Notes under the pieces: generated by a model
The model's database searches: none
What the model was told of the DNA's origin: nothing
The model's input: only the letters and a program-made list of their open reading frames with translations
From: Unio delphinus
Lineage: Eukaryota > Mollusca > Bivalvia > Unionida > Unionidae
Reading direction: 5' to 3'
Length of the DNA: 64,000 bases
Assembly (NCBI GenBank): GCA_029339505.1
Contig: JAQISU010000094.1
Span: forward strand, 4,505,001 to 4,569,000
Made by a program: the position numbers and the translations under genes
Shown here: positions 28,873 through 46,089 of the stretch, one piece after another
Layout of the letters: the number at the start of each line of letters is the position of its first letter
Position numbering within the stretch: position 1 is the first letter of the stretch

Positions 28873-29432
28873 TATTTTCTCAAATATATCACTGAATGGG
28901 TATAAGCATTAAAACAAGTGTGTTATTTAATAGTTTATAGCTGACAATACATCTGTTTGTAATTCCACGTGTTTTGGGGGTGGTGTGGCGTGAACGTACA
29001 CGTATAATAAGACCGGATTTATCTTTTGTAAGGCTTGGACATGAAGAAAATTTGCATCAGTTAAATAGACTTTGTATTTCATGCATTCTTATCGTATATC
29101 GCTACAAATAAAGGTAAAACATTAAAAGCCGAAGCAGTAAAGCTAAAGAATATTCGGAACCACTTTGTCACAAATAAACCTATAAGTATAGTGGCGGAAT
29201 CAATATATCTAGAACTACTGTATTTCATTATATTTCATCTCACCGAAATTGTAATAGAGTAATATATCAATTATTGCAGAATAAATATTATATCACGCAT
29301 TCCTTTATGAACAATATTTTCGAGAATGTATTTGATTCGGTGGAAACAAAAAACACCTCTGAATTTAAAGTATTTTCGTATAAAATAACCGTATTAATAA
29401 AAGACTGTAATTTTGATGTTGATCTTCTCCAG

Positions 29433-29672
29433 GAAAAATTGGCATTTCTATTGAATCCTACTGGCATGAGGCTATGAACATGGATGTTGCAGGGGTGAAA
29501 GATGCTATCGAACGGGCTTTCCAGTTTCGGCTGGGATGGTTTGCGAATCCCATTTTTGTGTCCGGAGATTATCCAGAGGTTATGAAACAACACATAGAAA
29601 AGAAATCCAAGCAACAGGGTGTTCCAAACAGATTACCACAGTTCACTAAAGAAGACATAGCATTCATCAAAG
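29433..29672 (+). CDS. GH1 exon, domain A (IGIS to KG)
   Basis: It encodes KIGISIE, RAFQFRLGWFANPIFVSGDY and RLPQFTKEDIAFIKG. It is 240 bp, with acceptor CTCCAG and a donor at 29673. LGWFANPIF and the GDYP turn are typical GH1 features. The paralogous exon is 56239-56481 (243 bp). Confidence 0.95.
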
Positions 29673-31628
29673 GTTACCGTTTTGCAATATCTTTTGTTTT
29701 TATCTGGCATCTAATATATTACGATGCTTCTAGAATTCTTATTCCATGTTTTCCTTTACCATTGTTTCTTATAATAACACCTAAAATGCAACTTAAAGCT
29801 AAGATTATACACGTTCACGTAGAACGTACGAAAAGAAAAAAAAAGCAAATAGGAAACCAAACATTATTCTTGGCAAGATCTTTGTGAATATGCCAATATT
29901 TAAAAAGAATCTCATAAATCTTAACAAAATTCAGTGTTCTGGACTTTTTTCCTGTTTAATTTACTTTTTTGTGTTATAAGAAAATGTATTACAGTCATCC
30001 AAATGGGTTGAATATCGTCTATATTTTCATCCTGTGCTGCTAAATCAAGTAGCATTTAGTTTTACAGCTCGTATTATCTGGTGTTGGGTTTAAACATGGA
30101 TTAATTTCGTAATTGAAGCAATGAGAACAAGGAATGTTTGTAAAAATTAAACTATAATAGCATAAATGTATGAGAAAGACAATCTATATTTTATTCCGAG
30201 AACAGTTGATTTTGATTCTTGGACCTAACATATGAAGGGACGAAGTCTCGACTAGATGCTGTTAATAAAAAAAAAAAAATATACCAAAGTCAACATTAAC
30301 TGCAGCTGCCGGGTTGGTTATTTTGCACAAGTATACCGACCTACCAACTTTTCATCAGCCGCTCTACTTTTAAAGTACATATCTACAGATTGTTCACGCA
30401 ACTATTTAACATGTCCTGGATATCAGTGAGCTGCGCGACACAGCTTTTTGTTTTTTTAGCGAAGAGTACGTCGGTGCATCCTCTAAAAGTACACCTCTAT
30501 AGTCCTTATCAATCATACATATATGCGCGGATGGTTAGTTCGGTAGTATTCCGTAACGTATGCCAGCACGTTCGAAGAACACACATGTTCAGTGACACTA
30601 GCAGAGTTAGGCACAGGCATCGTAACTCGTGTCTTGTTGATCAATGAAGTAAATTTATCTTGATTGTCCGAACTAATTTTGATCCTACACGTTTTCTGCT
30701 GTTCTAATTGTATTAGTTTCTCTCGAGACGGTTTTAAAGGAAAGCTTATAAACCTTGAATCGCCTTTGACCTGTCGTTCAAGTTTCTGCGGTCACCGTTT
30801 TTACTTTGGGCGACTATGGTGTTTATTGATTTCATATCGAGTCTGGTTTTCATCAGACGTCAAAAATACGGGTTCCCAACTGGCACAAATAGTTTTGGAG
30901 CATTCAAATGCTATTTAATGCCCGTGATAATAGAAACATCTTCCACCGTCTTGAATTATATTCTTCACAGCAGTAACTCTCCTTTCACCGATTGCAAGAA
31001 TGGTCATCTAGAACGTGAATCATCTTGAATGGATTCGCAACCATTTTTTAAAACGCCAAAATCACCTCATAAGTATAGCTATAACATAAATTTGCATCCG
31101 TAAACTTTATCCATGTATTACGGCTCTATGATCCTAAACTAAGCAACACAACATAACCGAAACGTACACCTTTTGTAATATTCAACAATTTTGTTTCCCA
31201 CAATTAATATTGAAATTTGAAAAAAAAACTTACTGTATTGTGAAATAAATCAGAAAAATAGTCTTAAAAGTTCTACAAGTCCAAATGTATGAAGTTCCAA
31301 TTGAATTCGAGTGGCATTCCAAAACAATATTGAATGTGTAGATGTGACTTTAATCTCGAATGTGCTAATGTGCCCATGGTGAATTGTCAACAGTCTTTTG
31401 ATGTCTCATAATTATAATCCAATATGTCCTCGTCGGAATCCACTATAATATCAAATTAATGTTTTCCCCTTCAAATGTTATTAAGAATATTGTTAAGTAC
31501 TTTTCTAATTCAGTGAATAATAATTGGAATAAAAGATCAAAATGTCAAACTATGATATTTTCTCCTTGTGTTTTATCTTTATATATGTGAGTCTACCTGA
31601 TTAATGATCATTTTCTCTGAAATTGTAG

Positions 31629-31758
31629 ATTCAGCTGATTTCCTCGGATTAAACTTCTACAGGACTCGCCTTGTCAACGTCACGACAGGTATTTCAGACA
31701 ATCCAAGTTACCAAGACGACATGGGTCTTCAACTTTACATAGACCAAAACTGGAAACA
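31629..31758 (+). CDS. GH1 exon, domain A (DFLGLNFY)
   Basis: It encodes SADFLGLNFYRTRLVNV and ends inside the codon split at donor GTAAGA (31759). The length of 130 bp equals the domain B exon 57210-57339. Confidence 0.93.
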
Positions 31759-31939
31759 GTAAGACATATGTTGCTGAATTCATTCATAACGTTAAAACAA
31801 TATCATAAATGATATCGTAAAAAAGTTATCTTTCTATTATTGTCCTATTTTAGAATCTCAACATTTAAGTAACATCATTGACAAAATAAAACAAAACTCA
31901 ATATGTTTCATTAGTATACATTAGTATTCAGTAATGCTA

Positions 31940-33205
31940 CTAATAAAATGAGGACTTTGTATAACGCCTAATCTTTAGAAGTCTAAGCGCTTTACAACAT
32001 CTATAATGATATGGCTACAAAAACAAAAAGCGAAAAGAAACTCCATGAAATTCGAAACCATGAAAAATGCTGAAAATATGTAAGGTAGGAAACATTATTA
32101 GGTCTTTAAAGTTTGTTCGTGCAGTCGAAAAAAGGTGAGTTTTAAGAGTACTCTTGAACGGGATCACGGTGTCTTTGTGTATAATTGTAATGGACAATTC
32201 CTTCCACGTTGCTGGGCCTGATATGCATAATGAACGCTGTCCATATGACTTCAAAGTGGGGATAATAAGTATACAATTGTCAAACGAGGAACGTTAAGTA
32301 ACTTGCTGGTGTGTACACACGGGTCAGGCCAGATAGGTATGTTGGACAATCCGTCAGTGAAACGTAGCACTGAGAAAAAGAATTTCTATTTGATTTTGGA
32401 TCGAATGGATAGCCAGTATAGGGCAAAGAACTGCGGGGAGGTGTCTTCTCATCGGCGTACTCTAAAGATGATTCGATCAGATGTGTTTTGAACGTTTTGA
32501 AGTTTCCAGAGTAGATATTGAGACGAACCAGACAGAATTGAGTTACAATAGTCCAGTCTTGATAGTACTAATGAACACACAAGTGTTTTAGTGAAATTAA
32601 CTGAAAGATATTTGCGAATGGAGCTGATGCGTCTCAGCTGAAGATATGCAGCCTCGTATATGTTCATGACATGTTGGTGCAATGTGAGAGTACTGTCCAG
32701 AGTAATGCCTAGATTCCGTACTGACTGTGTGAAGGTCATGTTGGTGTTGCTGATATTTATGCTTTGAAGTAAAGGATGTCAATGAGAAATTCTTTATGTT
32801 GTGATCAGAATGCCTTCAGTTTTGTCACCATGCATCTTAAGCTTGTTATATGTCATCCATGATTTCACATCAGAAATCACTTCTCTACTCCTTGGATGGT
32901 AGCATCAACTTTAGTTGGGTGGCTAGACTTGTATATTTGGGTGTCATTAGCGAACAATTTGTGAGACGCTGGGTGATGACCTATGACACTTGAGAGCGGC
33001 TAAGTGTATATAATGAAGAGAACAGGTGTGGAATACCACAATATAGATCAACTAGGCTGGATTGTATTCCATTTGCAGATACAATTTGTGTCCTGTTGAC
33101 TAAGTAGGACGTGAACCACAGTAAGGCTGTATTGTGATTGCCAAATACATGCTGGAAGCGGTGAAATACTACACAAAATGCTATCCAGGTCCAACACAGC
33201 ATTTA
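31940..33205 (-). mobile_element. L2/CR1-like LINE fragment
   Basis: Minus-strand frames carry the C-terminal part of a non-LTR reverse transcriptase: a segment with WFTSYLVNRTQIV near 33100, VRNLGITLDSTLTLHQHV and VLSRLDYCNSIL near 32550-32700, and a C-terminal WKEL...FKSTLKTHLFS near 32150. It is 5'-truncated and broken by frameshifts and stops. The 3' end has CGCTTTACA-type sequence near 31990. It lies inside a GH1 intron, antisense to the gene. Confidence 0.85.
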
Positions 33206-33890
33206 ATTCAGATTGTCAGTAAGGCATACTGTTACAGTACCACAAAAGATATACGCCACACAAGGCAATTGCATTCCATTCGTATAATCAGTAACATATC
33301 CTGTAACTGTACTATACAAGATGCAAGCCAGTTAAGATATACTCATTACATTCAAATTGTCAGTAAGGCATACTGTAACTGTCAGTAAGGCATACTGTAA
33401 CCGTACCACACAAATTGAAAGACAGTTCCAACATAGTCATTTACCGTACTTCACAAAATGGATGTAAGATCCAAAATAATTATTCCATTCAGATAGTCAG
33501 GAAGGCATAATGTAACCAATCCACATAAGATATACGCCAAACTTGATAACTGCATTCTATTTCAAATGTCAGTAACTTAATCTAGAACCGTACTACACAA
33601 AATGCTAGCCAGGATTAACCTAATCATTCCATTCTGATTGTCATTAACGGATACTGCAACCACTCTAAACAAAATGCAAGAAAGTTCAAACATATTACAT
33701 AACCATTCCAATCGGATTGTCTACAAGATATACGACATGCTAACATAATCATTCCATTCAGACTGTCGGTAGGGCATACTGTATCCGTACTAAACAAAAT
33801 GTAACCCAGTTCCATCCTAATCATTTCATTCATTATTTCATTCGGGCATACTGTAAGCATACCACAGAAGATATTCCGAATGCCTACAAA
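33190..33890. repeat. Degenerate ~70-75-bp minisatellite
   Basis: ATTCAGATTGTCAGTAAGGC-like blocks followed by ATACTGTAACCGTACCACAC and TGCAAGCCAGTTC recur about nine times (e.g. 33209, 33354, 33487, 33638, 33763) with substitutions. It starts at the truncated 5' end of the LINE fragment. Confidence 0.75.
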
Positions 33891-33989
33891 TCTACCAGAT
33901 GTAATTCGTAAATCTGACTTAAAACATTAGCTTGAATATCTTCAGGTGTCTCATAGAGTATGCAAAATATTTAATAATGTATTATCTAA

Positions 33990-33991
33990 AA

Positions 33992-34076
<85 letters not shown>
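33990..34076. repeat. (TA)n microsatellite
   Basis: An essentially pure TA run. A second run lies at 34469-34512. Confidence 0.97.
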
Positions 34077-34079
<3 letters not shown>

Positions 34080-34465
34080 TTAATGTAGCAGAAGATTAGG
34101 GAAAAAATCCATGCTTTATTCCTTCTAGCAATTTCAAATCATCTCTATGGATTCTCTTAAGGGGAATATCACTGTTAATATAATATTTTAAGTTCTATGT
34201 TAGATTTTCTTTTTTTAACCTGATATAATTCCAATTACTGATTTAATATATTATATATCTAATCTAGTAGAAATATATCAGACATCTAATGCAACTGAAA
34301 TAGATTGGATATCTTAGGAATTATACTTATATCATATATATAATGTGGTAGAAATATATCAGATATCTAATATAGGATATATCTAAATTATATTACGACA
34401 TAGCTGAGCACCTAAAAACTTTATAAAAATCATTTGATTCTATGATAAAATAAATCCAATAATTC

Positions 34466-34514
<49 letters not shown>

Positions 34515-34840
34515 GATAATACAATTAGTTCACTTCTTGAACTATTATCTTATTAATAAATTATAATATCCAATATACAAAGTATATCTTATTTTTTAAT
34601 TATAGCGTCTGGTAAGATAAGCTAATACATTCATATTTCTGATATAAAAGACAAAATGTTGAGAAAATAAAAAAAATGTTTCTTTCTTTGCAATTTCTGT
34701 GCCATGTGCAGCAATATTGTGGGCATACGTGTCAGTTCATTGTTAAATTTGTGGAAAAGAGAAAAACGAATTGAATAATATACAAATATCATAGCAAGTG
34801 ATCCTAAAAGAGGTTCCTTTCTTTGACTTGTAACGAATAG

Positions 34841-35025
34841 GACTGACAATCCAGATATGCAGATAGTTCCGGGAAGTCTTCGAAAGTTGCTAAATTGGGT
34901 TACATCTCGTTACCATGGCATTCCTGTGTACATTACCGAAACAGGGGTACCGGATACAAATCTGGAACGTAGAGATGTCATACGTGTAGATTATTTTCGT
35001 TCTCATATCAATGATGTTTTAAAAG
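34841..35025 (+). CDS. GH1 exon, domain A (nucleophile)
   Basis: It encodes SLRKLLNWVTSRYHGIPVYI, then TETGVPD and RVDYFRSHINDVLK. The catalytic nucleophile Glu is present (codon 34938-34940), although the usual ENG is ETG. So domain A keeps its nucleophile but lacks the acid/base Glu. It is 185 bp, as in domain B. Confidence 0.94.
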
Positions 35026-36044
35026 GTATGTATTGAATTTCTATTTTGCATTCTTAACTGAATACGTTTAATGCAAATTAATGTGAAAGTTATCTGGACA
35101 TTGTAAATATTGCCATGAAGTGTGGCAGCATTTTGTCCTTAGTTTCGATAATTTTTGGTAATATCAACAACGTGTTCTTTGACTCATTAATTTCGCGTTC
35201 CCCGTTTACGTGTCACGAGGTTTTACCATATTTCCAATCTCTGTAACGTCAAGATCCTTTACAATACACCAAAGTGGACGGTATTATAGAAGAAATGAGA
35301 AAGATGTTATTCTGCAGTAATACCAAATAATATAAACTTTCTTCTTACGTTAATAAATAAAGCGAAAAAGAACCAAAAGGTTTGAGACCGATTTAGTTTA
35401 TATTAAAAAAAAATGCCGTTTCCAGATGCGGAGCTTGTGTCCGGAGTATAGAGATTTTGGTCTTGGATAAAAGGCAGACTTAGAGCTAAAACAGAAGAGT
35501 CAGGCCTGCAAAGGGAGAGATGAGCCTTTTCAAACTGTAAAAGTTTGAGATTAGGCGTGAAAAGGGGACATATGTCCCATACGCAAAATAGAAAATAAGA
35601 CCAATTTTCATCCGTTTTGCACATGCGCGGGGAAACTTCAACATATTGTCTTTTATTCTTTTGAGCGTGCCGCTAAACGAACATCTGTCGGAACCAGATG
35701 TATTTGAATACATTCAGAAGTAATACCCAGTATGTGTTTCTTACACCCATTCCAGGTGATGATGAAAACAATCTCCAGGGTTCAATGAGTTACCGTTTAA
35801 TGACAAAACGGATATACAGACGATATAGTGCTTTATATTTTACATTAATTATCGTTCATTAGATAAAATTAACTAAAGAGTTTGTGTAATATGTTTACGT
35901 TTTCCTCTAATTGTATCTTATTTTAGTATGCCCTTTCATGGAAATTCCTCTAGACCACCCAAACAACACCTATTGTGACGGCTTGTAGGTTACGTTCAGT
36001 TGCTTTTGTCATAGGTGTTGTCAAGCTGTGATGTTTCATTTCAG

Positions 36045-36214
36045 CAATCAAACTGGACAATTGTACAAATGTAAAAGGCTTCTTTGCCTGGACACTGATG
36101 GATAGCTTTGAGTGGACAAGTGGATATCAATTTAAATATGGCCTGTTCTCTGTCAATTTTACAAGTCCAAATATCAGCAGAACGCCTAAAGCCTCAGCCA
36201 TACTCTTCTCACAA
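36045..36214 (+). CDS. GH1 exon, domain A (C-terminal)
   Basis: It encodes AIKLDNCTNVKGFFAWTLMD, SFEWTSGYQFKYGLFSV and TPKASAILFSQ, the closing segment of the GH1 barrel. The WTLMDSFEW aglycone-site motif is intact. Donor GTAAGT is on a codon boundary. Confidence 0.95.
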
Positions 36215-39447
<3,233 letters not shown>

Positions 39448-39613
39448 ATAATTAAAGACAATGGCTTTACAAAAGGTTACAATGGCCCAGGTGGGTTCCC
39501 TACCGGTATCGTAGAGCTGGAAGAAAAATTTCTATACGACCAGTTTCCAAAAGGATTTATTTGGAGCAGCGCCACTTCGGCATATCAGATAGAGGGCGCA
39601 TGGGACAAAGATG
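39448..39613 (+). CDS. GH1 exon joining domains A and B
   Basis: It encodes the end of domain A ([11 protein letters not shown]), a short linker rich in Gly and acidic residues, and the beginning of domain B ([24 protein letters not shown]). Acceptor TTTTAG and donor GTGATT. It shows that domains A and B belong to one transcript. Confidence 0.95.
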
Positions 39614-39965
39614 GTGATTGCATTATTTCTGCTTCAACAGACGTAAATTGGACGTAAATGCCACATTGACAAAAATTGAAATCATCTTAATAGAACAATT
39701 AATTTGTTTTAATAAATCAAATAATAATGTTTGGTATATATGATCGATTTCGATGAATGGAATTGAGTGAATAGTCATAAAGAACTTGTATTAGATCTTT
39801 TGTAAAGAAAATCCGTATCTCATCATTAGTATCCTCAAAAATTTATTAAATTGTGTGTCACCAGTCTGTCATATATGACATAATAAACTCAGTATTTTTA
39901 AATTGACGTCTATAAATGTAAATTCATTTCAGCTAGCCAGGCAGATGGCGCTGTGATTGTGGATG

Positions 39966-39969
<4 letters not shown>

Positions 39970-40013
<44 letters not shown>
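39970..40013. repeat. (TAA)n microsatellite beside a splice acceptor
   Basis: Fifteen or so TAA units end 6 bp before the acceptor of the next exon and occupy the position of the polypyrimidine tract. Confidence 0.95.
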
Positions 40014-40014
<1 letters not shown>

Positions 40015-40019
40015 TGCAG

Positions 40020-40150
40020 GAAAAGGAGAAAGTATATGGGACAAATTTTGTCATGAGCCAAACCACATCTACGAGAATGAAACAGGTGACGATGCATGTG
40101 ACAGCTACAACAAGTCCCAGATTGATGTTCAGCTTCTACGTAACTTAGGG
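40020..40150 (+). CDS. GH1 exon, domain B (N-terminal segment)
   Basis: It encodes GKGESIWDKFCHEPNHIY, TGDDACDSYNKSQID and LLRNLG. It is 131 bp, with acceptor ATGCAG and donor GTACGT. It is equivalent to 25674-25804. Confidence 0.94.
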
Positions 40151-40458
40151 GTACGTATTAACAAACCATGTTTGAACTGAATGTTAAATTGTACGATTGA
40201 AATATATCTCCGGCGTCAGTATTTCAAGACAAAACAAAAAGCGGGCATATTAAACAGCATATTTTCTTGCTTGATTTTAAAAAAACCGTTCTAAACATTC
40301 TCGCCCGTATTGCTCATGTGGACTTATATATACTATTGATTTAGATATATGTGCTCAACATTATCGTATACGTAGTAACAATTGTTGAACCGAGTTATTG
40401 ACTTTTAATCTTTTAGTAGTATTCGTCACTTCAAAAATGGTTCTTTGTGAACAGTATT

Positions 40459-40545
<87 letters not shown>
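40459..40545. repeat. (TA)n microsatellite
   Basis: A long TA run. An imperfect (AAT)n array lies at 41304-41420 in the same intron. Confidence 0.97.
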
Positions 40546-40547
<2 letters not shown>

Positions 40548-41304
40548 CTGAAGCCCTCATACATTGCGGTTCATGGATTCATAAATTGTAACATTTGTCA
40601 GGCTATGATGGTTAAACTAAATGATCTGTTCCATAAAAACATGGATGAAGGGTTATATGTACTGAATTCAAGAAAGGATTAGACTCGCTAAACTATGCAA
40701 TCCTCTGTACTGTTTCAGGGTCGACAAACAATCACTAAAATGGTTATGTTAATACATCAACGAAACATCCCAACATGTTTTTGTTCCGATATAACTGTTG
40801 AACAAGGGCTCCAACAAGGGTCAGATTTGATTAAAGATCAGATCTATACTATCCTGAATGACGATCTGACAGTGACTGCTTATAGTTTATGTTGAGGTGA
40901 TCTTAGCCAATGGAAATGCCGCTTTCAGGTTTTTGAAAGTGAAAACAAATTAATCGGCACACAATGGTGCGCTTCCGTTCTAGAGCTCATCCTTCCAAAC
41001 GCTAAGATATACGACATCGTCTTATTGGCTAATAAAATTGGCTACTATGGTAATAATTTAGGTCACCAGACATGACCCATATGCGGTCGGTGTCAGATCG
41101 TCTCGGAGGACAATGGGGATCTGCATGTATTCAGATTGACAAGGGTCAGTTTTCTTCTTTCCTGTCTCTATTCTTATAAAAGATTTTCCTTTGGGAATAA
41201 ATTTCACAAATATCTAATGGTTTGTCAATGATAAGTACCTCCTCGCAATCATTTCCTGATATTTATGGAGAAACTGAATATATTTCAAAATTTGAACTAA
41301 TACA

Positions 41305-41347
<43 letters not shown>

Positions 41348-41793
41348 TGAAAATAATAATAATAATACTATTACTACCACTACTACTACTACTACTAATA
41401 ATAATAATATAATAATAATACCAAATATATATTTTTGGAACAAATTCTTGTAGGATCTATACATTCCAAAAACAGACATCTCCTAATCATCCATCCTTTT
41501 TTTGAGAACGTAAATGGTAAACAATTAATTAAAGCAATGACCCTCATAATGCCGCCATTGCAGATAAGTGCTTCAGTCCTTAGCTTGCTTACTGTTTTAG
41601 ATTTGTATGTCTTTGCTCCAGCTACATTGCATTACACAGATTGAACATACTCATTCCTTTCTACCTGAAGCAAAAGAACGTCATCATCTGTTGTACACAA
41701 GCTAGAAATAGAATCGCTCTTGTCAGAGGTACCTCATTTCTATATTTATTTGCATCATTTCGAAATAGTTGATTTCAAAATGATTGATTGCAG

Positions 41794-42051
41794 GTCTCCC
41801 ACTACCGATTTTCTATCTCTTGGCCTCGGATATTACCAAACGGAACGAAGGCCATCGTGAATCAGAAAGGAATCGATTACTACAATAATCTGATTAACGA
41901 ACTGATTCATAACGGGATTAAACCCATGGTGACACTGTACCACTGGGACCTACCCCAAGCCCTCGAGGAACATGGCGGTTGGCTTAATAGGAGTACCGCA
42001 GACCACTTCAGGGACTACGCAGATATATGCTTCAGTCAATTCGGGGACAGG
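41794..42051 (+). CDS. GH1 exon, domain B (RFSISW to GDR)
   Basis: It encodes [31 protein letters not shown] and [20 protein letters not shown]. It is 258 bp, in phase 0. Acceptor TTGCAG and donor GTACGT. It is followed by a 12.8-kb intron. Confidence 0.95.
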
Positions 42052-42862
42052 GTACGTATGCACAATTATGGCGGGTACATCATTTACATAATTAGGATGG
42101 GTGCTGTAGTCAGTGAAGTACTTTTCGTAGCTCTTTCCAACCACATCCTCACGTGTCTCCGTAACCCCAACATCACGCTAACGCGTGTAGTGTCTAGGTA
42201 AATGATGGTTTTGCAAGACTGACATACTTGAGAAACATAGACAGTTATTGGGTAAATAATTTTCATATTTTATTCAAACTAATATTTTCACATGTGACCA
42301 ATATTCTTATTTTTTTGCATTTGAAAAATGTATCTGTATATTTTCACATGTGTGAATAAACAAAATCCCATAATGCAGTGCGACGCTTGGTTGCAAATGC
42401 GTACAAAGTTTGTACCTGCAGCGACAAAAAAAGGGTATTTTGTGTTCTAAACAAATAAAAAGAAATCGCCTTTCACATGCACATTAATCTTTGATAAATA
42501 AATTGAGCAGCCACAGTTTGCGGCTCTCTGAAGATCTTTCCCGTAACTTCCGAGATGACAACCATACACATTCTCCTATGCATTGCTGAATCAAACTTGC
42601 ATTGTTTTCAAATAATGTCAAATAATTTAGAAAATATCAACAATGCAGCTCATCCTACCACTGACTGTCTATAGTAGATATTTTTGTTAATCTTGAACAT
42701 ATATGTGAGCATTAAAAAAGTGAAATTAAATTTTTTAAAAGTAATGCATCCTCTTTGTTCATATACTCTTGAAAATAAATAAACGGAATTTAATGATTAA
42801 GAAAAATAAACTGTGACAGGTAAAAAAAATTTTATGAACTTATCATCATTAATAAATGAGAA

Positions 42863-42940
<78 letters not shown>

Positions 42941-43726
42941 TCTAAAACTAAGGGACATTGAATTATATGAAAATGAGCGCGATCTATCTGCAAATCTTTA
43001 CGATACAGTTCAAGTATGGTACATCAAATTGGCAACAATACAGGAGAGACAGAGAGAGTTGTTAACATTTCAGTTATATTTATCTGCGATTGTCTCAGTG
43101 AATACAAAAGTGGAATACAAATATTCCAAGATTAGTACTATAACAGAGACACATCAGGGATGGAAACATATCAACCAAAAGGCATGAATTGTTTCTGCAC
43201 AGTTGCAGACACAAGCTAAAACCTATGTAATAACGTTGCTAAAAGAACATATGTATTGTCTCAAGAATAATCACTTGTAAAACTAAAGAGAAAAAAATCA
43301 ATGATTAAAAGTTTCGTATGCCTTGTAAGGTGACTTTTGAAGTTTAATTTTAAAACAGGAACAAACGTGTCTTTAATGGCATTAACAAAATGAAATATAT
43401 TTGACATTCAAAACATCCAAACATATTCCTACAGAATGTGTTGCGTTTGTCAGCCAATAATGAAACGAAATAAAGCAAGAAGAAGTATTCATTTCATTGA
43501 AATATTTTACGATGTAAAATATCAGAACTAGTGTATAATAGTTTAACACCCAAAGCATAAGAACGTTTGGTGTCGCAGAAGATGAAATACATTTAAACGC
43601 GGCAAATAAATGCTATATATGTGAGAGGAAAAGAACAAATCGAAGTGTACCTTTTTCCCCTATTACTTAACACATACGTACTAAACACATGTATTAAAAA
43701 TGATAGGCCAGTGAATGATTGCAAAG
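42052..43726. other. Start of the 12.8-kb intron
   Basis: It holds a (TA)n run at 42865-42938. An 83-codon open stretch follows it (to 43187), without recognisable similarity or splice support. Nothing else is recognised. Confidence 0.6.
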
Positions 43727-44551
43727 TGTTACGTGCTTTGGCTCGAATAAACAGTGACATAGAAAGAGTGAAAATAACAAGCTTGTAAAAACTTAATAAA
43801 CAATTTATTTAGTACAATTAATTTTCATAAAAGAAAAATAAACTTACGGTTTTAAGAATCAAATCTAAAAGTTAATCCAAAAAGAATTCACAATATAATC
43901 CACTAATGGAATTGCAAAAGTTCTGATAGTAAAACATCCTAATAATTCCCGGTTAGAATATTGACGAAGTAATCCTAAATGGAAGACGATGTCACGTAAT
44001 GAAGTCAGTTCTGGTCTTATGGAAATTCAAGGAGCACAAAATATTTTTCCAGATAAATAACACAATAAATTCCTCTTGATCCAAACGAATTTAAATAATT
44101 TCCGATATAATTCGAAAACACAACTTATTATTCTAAAAGCCCAGACTACTACTGAACCGTTCGCTTCAAAACACAACCTATATACTTGTTTTTACGTAAA
44201 CAGGAAGGGGTCACGTAATATTCTAGAATTTTACAGAACGAAATTACGTTCATAAAATCACGTATATACAGAATGATCTAGATGAGAATCAGCCACTTCT
44301 CACCCCAAGAACTAAAAATTAAAAGATGTCCTTGGAATCAACCAATCATTTTAAAAGCCTGTTTATCAGCCTTGAAACAAGGCCAGAAATGAGGTTAACA
44401 TCTGTTGTTTACAAGTAGAGTATAGGTCATCCAAATTTCCTAGAAATATTATCTTCCAATTAACGAATTTTAAACCCAAAATGTCAAATTTGAATCTGAC
44501 AGATAAACAATTAAAATAAATATAAATGATTTAAATCAAATATACGTAACA
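43727..44551 (-). mobile_element. Solo LTR, copy 1
   Basis: It is bounded by TGTTACGTG (43727) and CGTAACA (ending 44551) and flanked by AAAG on both sides (43723-43726 and 44552-44555), a 4-bp target duplication. It is the reverse complement of 59237-60043 along its whole length. On the minus strand it has a TATA-like TATATAGG-type element and AATAAA, in keeping with an LTR. No internal retroelement genes adjoin. Confidence 0.82.
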
Positions 44552-45047
44552 AAAGACAAAACAGTCACTAGACCATTAGGTTTGTAGACATCCTTTTGTC
44601 ATAAGGCAGTCATTACATTAATTGGTCTAACGTATGAGTTATGACAAACATACAACGCGCTGAACAAGTCATGTGAGGTACATACAAATGCATTGCTGCA
44701 CACGAATTTATGGATATTCCTAATGGTTTCTCGAAAGAATAATACTGGTGACCAAACTGTTATATTAATGTCTAAAGTATTAATGTTTAATGTATTGAGA
44801 AATGACAATAAGTAGACTTTTAGAATATCGAGAACTATTTAAACGTTTCAAAATTTAGATATAACCAAGACTGTGATGAAAAGACGATACTTGATGGCAT
44901 GGCACATTTAGATGCCTCTTGTATGAAACGTAACAGACTAGACTAACCTCATCATTACAATGCTCCAATAATTGGCAATGATAAACGTTTCATTATATCC
45001 TTACCAGTCTGTTACTCGTGCCTGATGTTGTTTCAGCCTCGTAAAAC

Positions 45048-45049
<2 letters not shown>

Positions 45050-45108
<59 letters not shown>
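45050..45108. repeat. (TA)n microsatellite
   Basis: TA run in the 12.8-kb intron. Confidence 0.96.
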
Positions 45109-45110
<2 letters not shown>

Positions 45111-45376
45111 AAGCAAATCATAACTATAACTTGGACTATAGATAAAATAATAGACAATATGCTGGTGATTGCGAACGATCAATGTCAAGTTTGATTATTA
45201 TGTACAATACCAAGAACGTTTTGGCTGAGGTATACTTCAATACTTGTCTGTAACAAGTTCTAAACGGGAACCTATGTCGATGCACAAAGGAAAATCGGTT
45301 CGAAATGTATGACTACTATGTTTTCCGATGCATTATTTAAAGTGTTTGTGAAGTTCCTGCTACACTTTTATGATAT

Positions 45377-46015
45377 TTGACAGTGCTACCCATAAACCCC
45401 GCATACATTAGTACAAGACCAAATGATTTAGTGGCATTGCAGAAGATGTCAATACGAGATTATGGTACGAACCAAGTGTACAAAAAATCAATCATACACG
45501 CTGTTGAATTAAAGGAAATATGCCATTCAATACAGAAATTCGAATGTTTACATACAATCGTATTCAAAATTGGCAACGATATCCCAAATCGTCTTGCTTG
45601 GTCTATAGTCCTGTTGAACATGCTATATAGAACTGTAACAATGTTGAGAGAAAACAGCAGTAAATTTGTGTCATCCTGTATTTGATGAATAAGATTGTCA
45701 AAAAAATGAAAACATCGGGATAATGACAACACTTAGATCAACTACTAGAAACATTAATATTAACAGTTATTGATGGTTGCTAGCTTCACAGACTGCAACA
45801 ATCAACTTTACAGTATATATACGGTGCTGTACTTCTCTAAATGGTTAATGTATTGCGATAGAATGAGAATACACATGACCAATACAGATTCAGGGTGTAT
45901 CGACGATGTCAATACCATTTGTAGCGACATCAAGAATAGCATAAAGTTTTATAACTCTAATGACTATCCCAGTGTCGATATAGATATTATTGTACAATTG
46001 TAAAAATCACTGATT
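45377..46015 (+). other. Two unassigned open frames in an intron
   Basis: Consecutive plus-strand frames at 45377-45685 (102 codons, first ATG at codon 23) and 45770-46003 (78 codons) have ordinary composition. They have no recognised domain, splice signals or neighbours. They may be relics of a mobile element. Confidence 0.2.
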
Positions 46016-46089
46016 TTGTCTTCTTCATCTGTAGCAATCACATACTCGGTCTTCAGTAACCACATCATATTGTAGGTGTGTGCCTGATT

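Noticed and set aside
33190..33890. Regularly spaced repeats resembling a CRISPR-like array
   Set aside because: Units are contiguous and degenerate without unique spacers, in an animal intron; this is a minisatellite.
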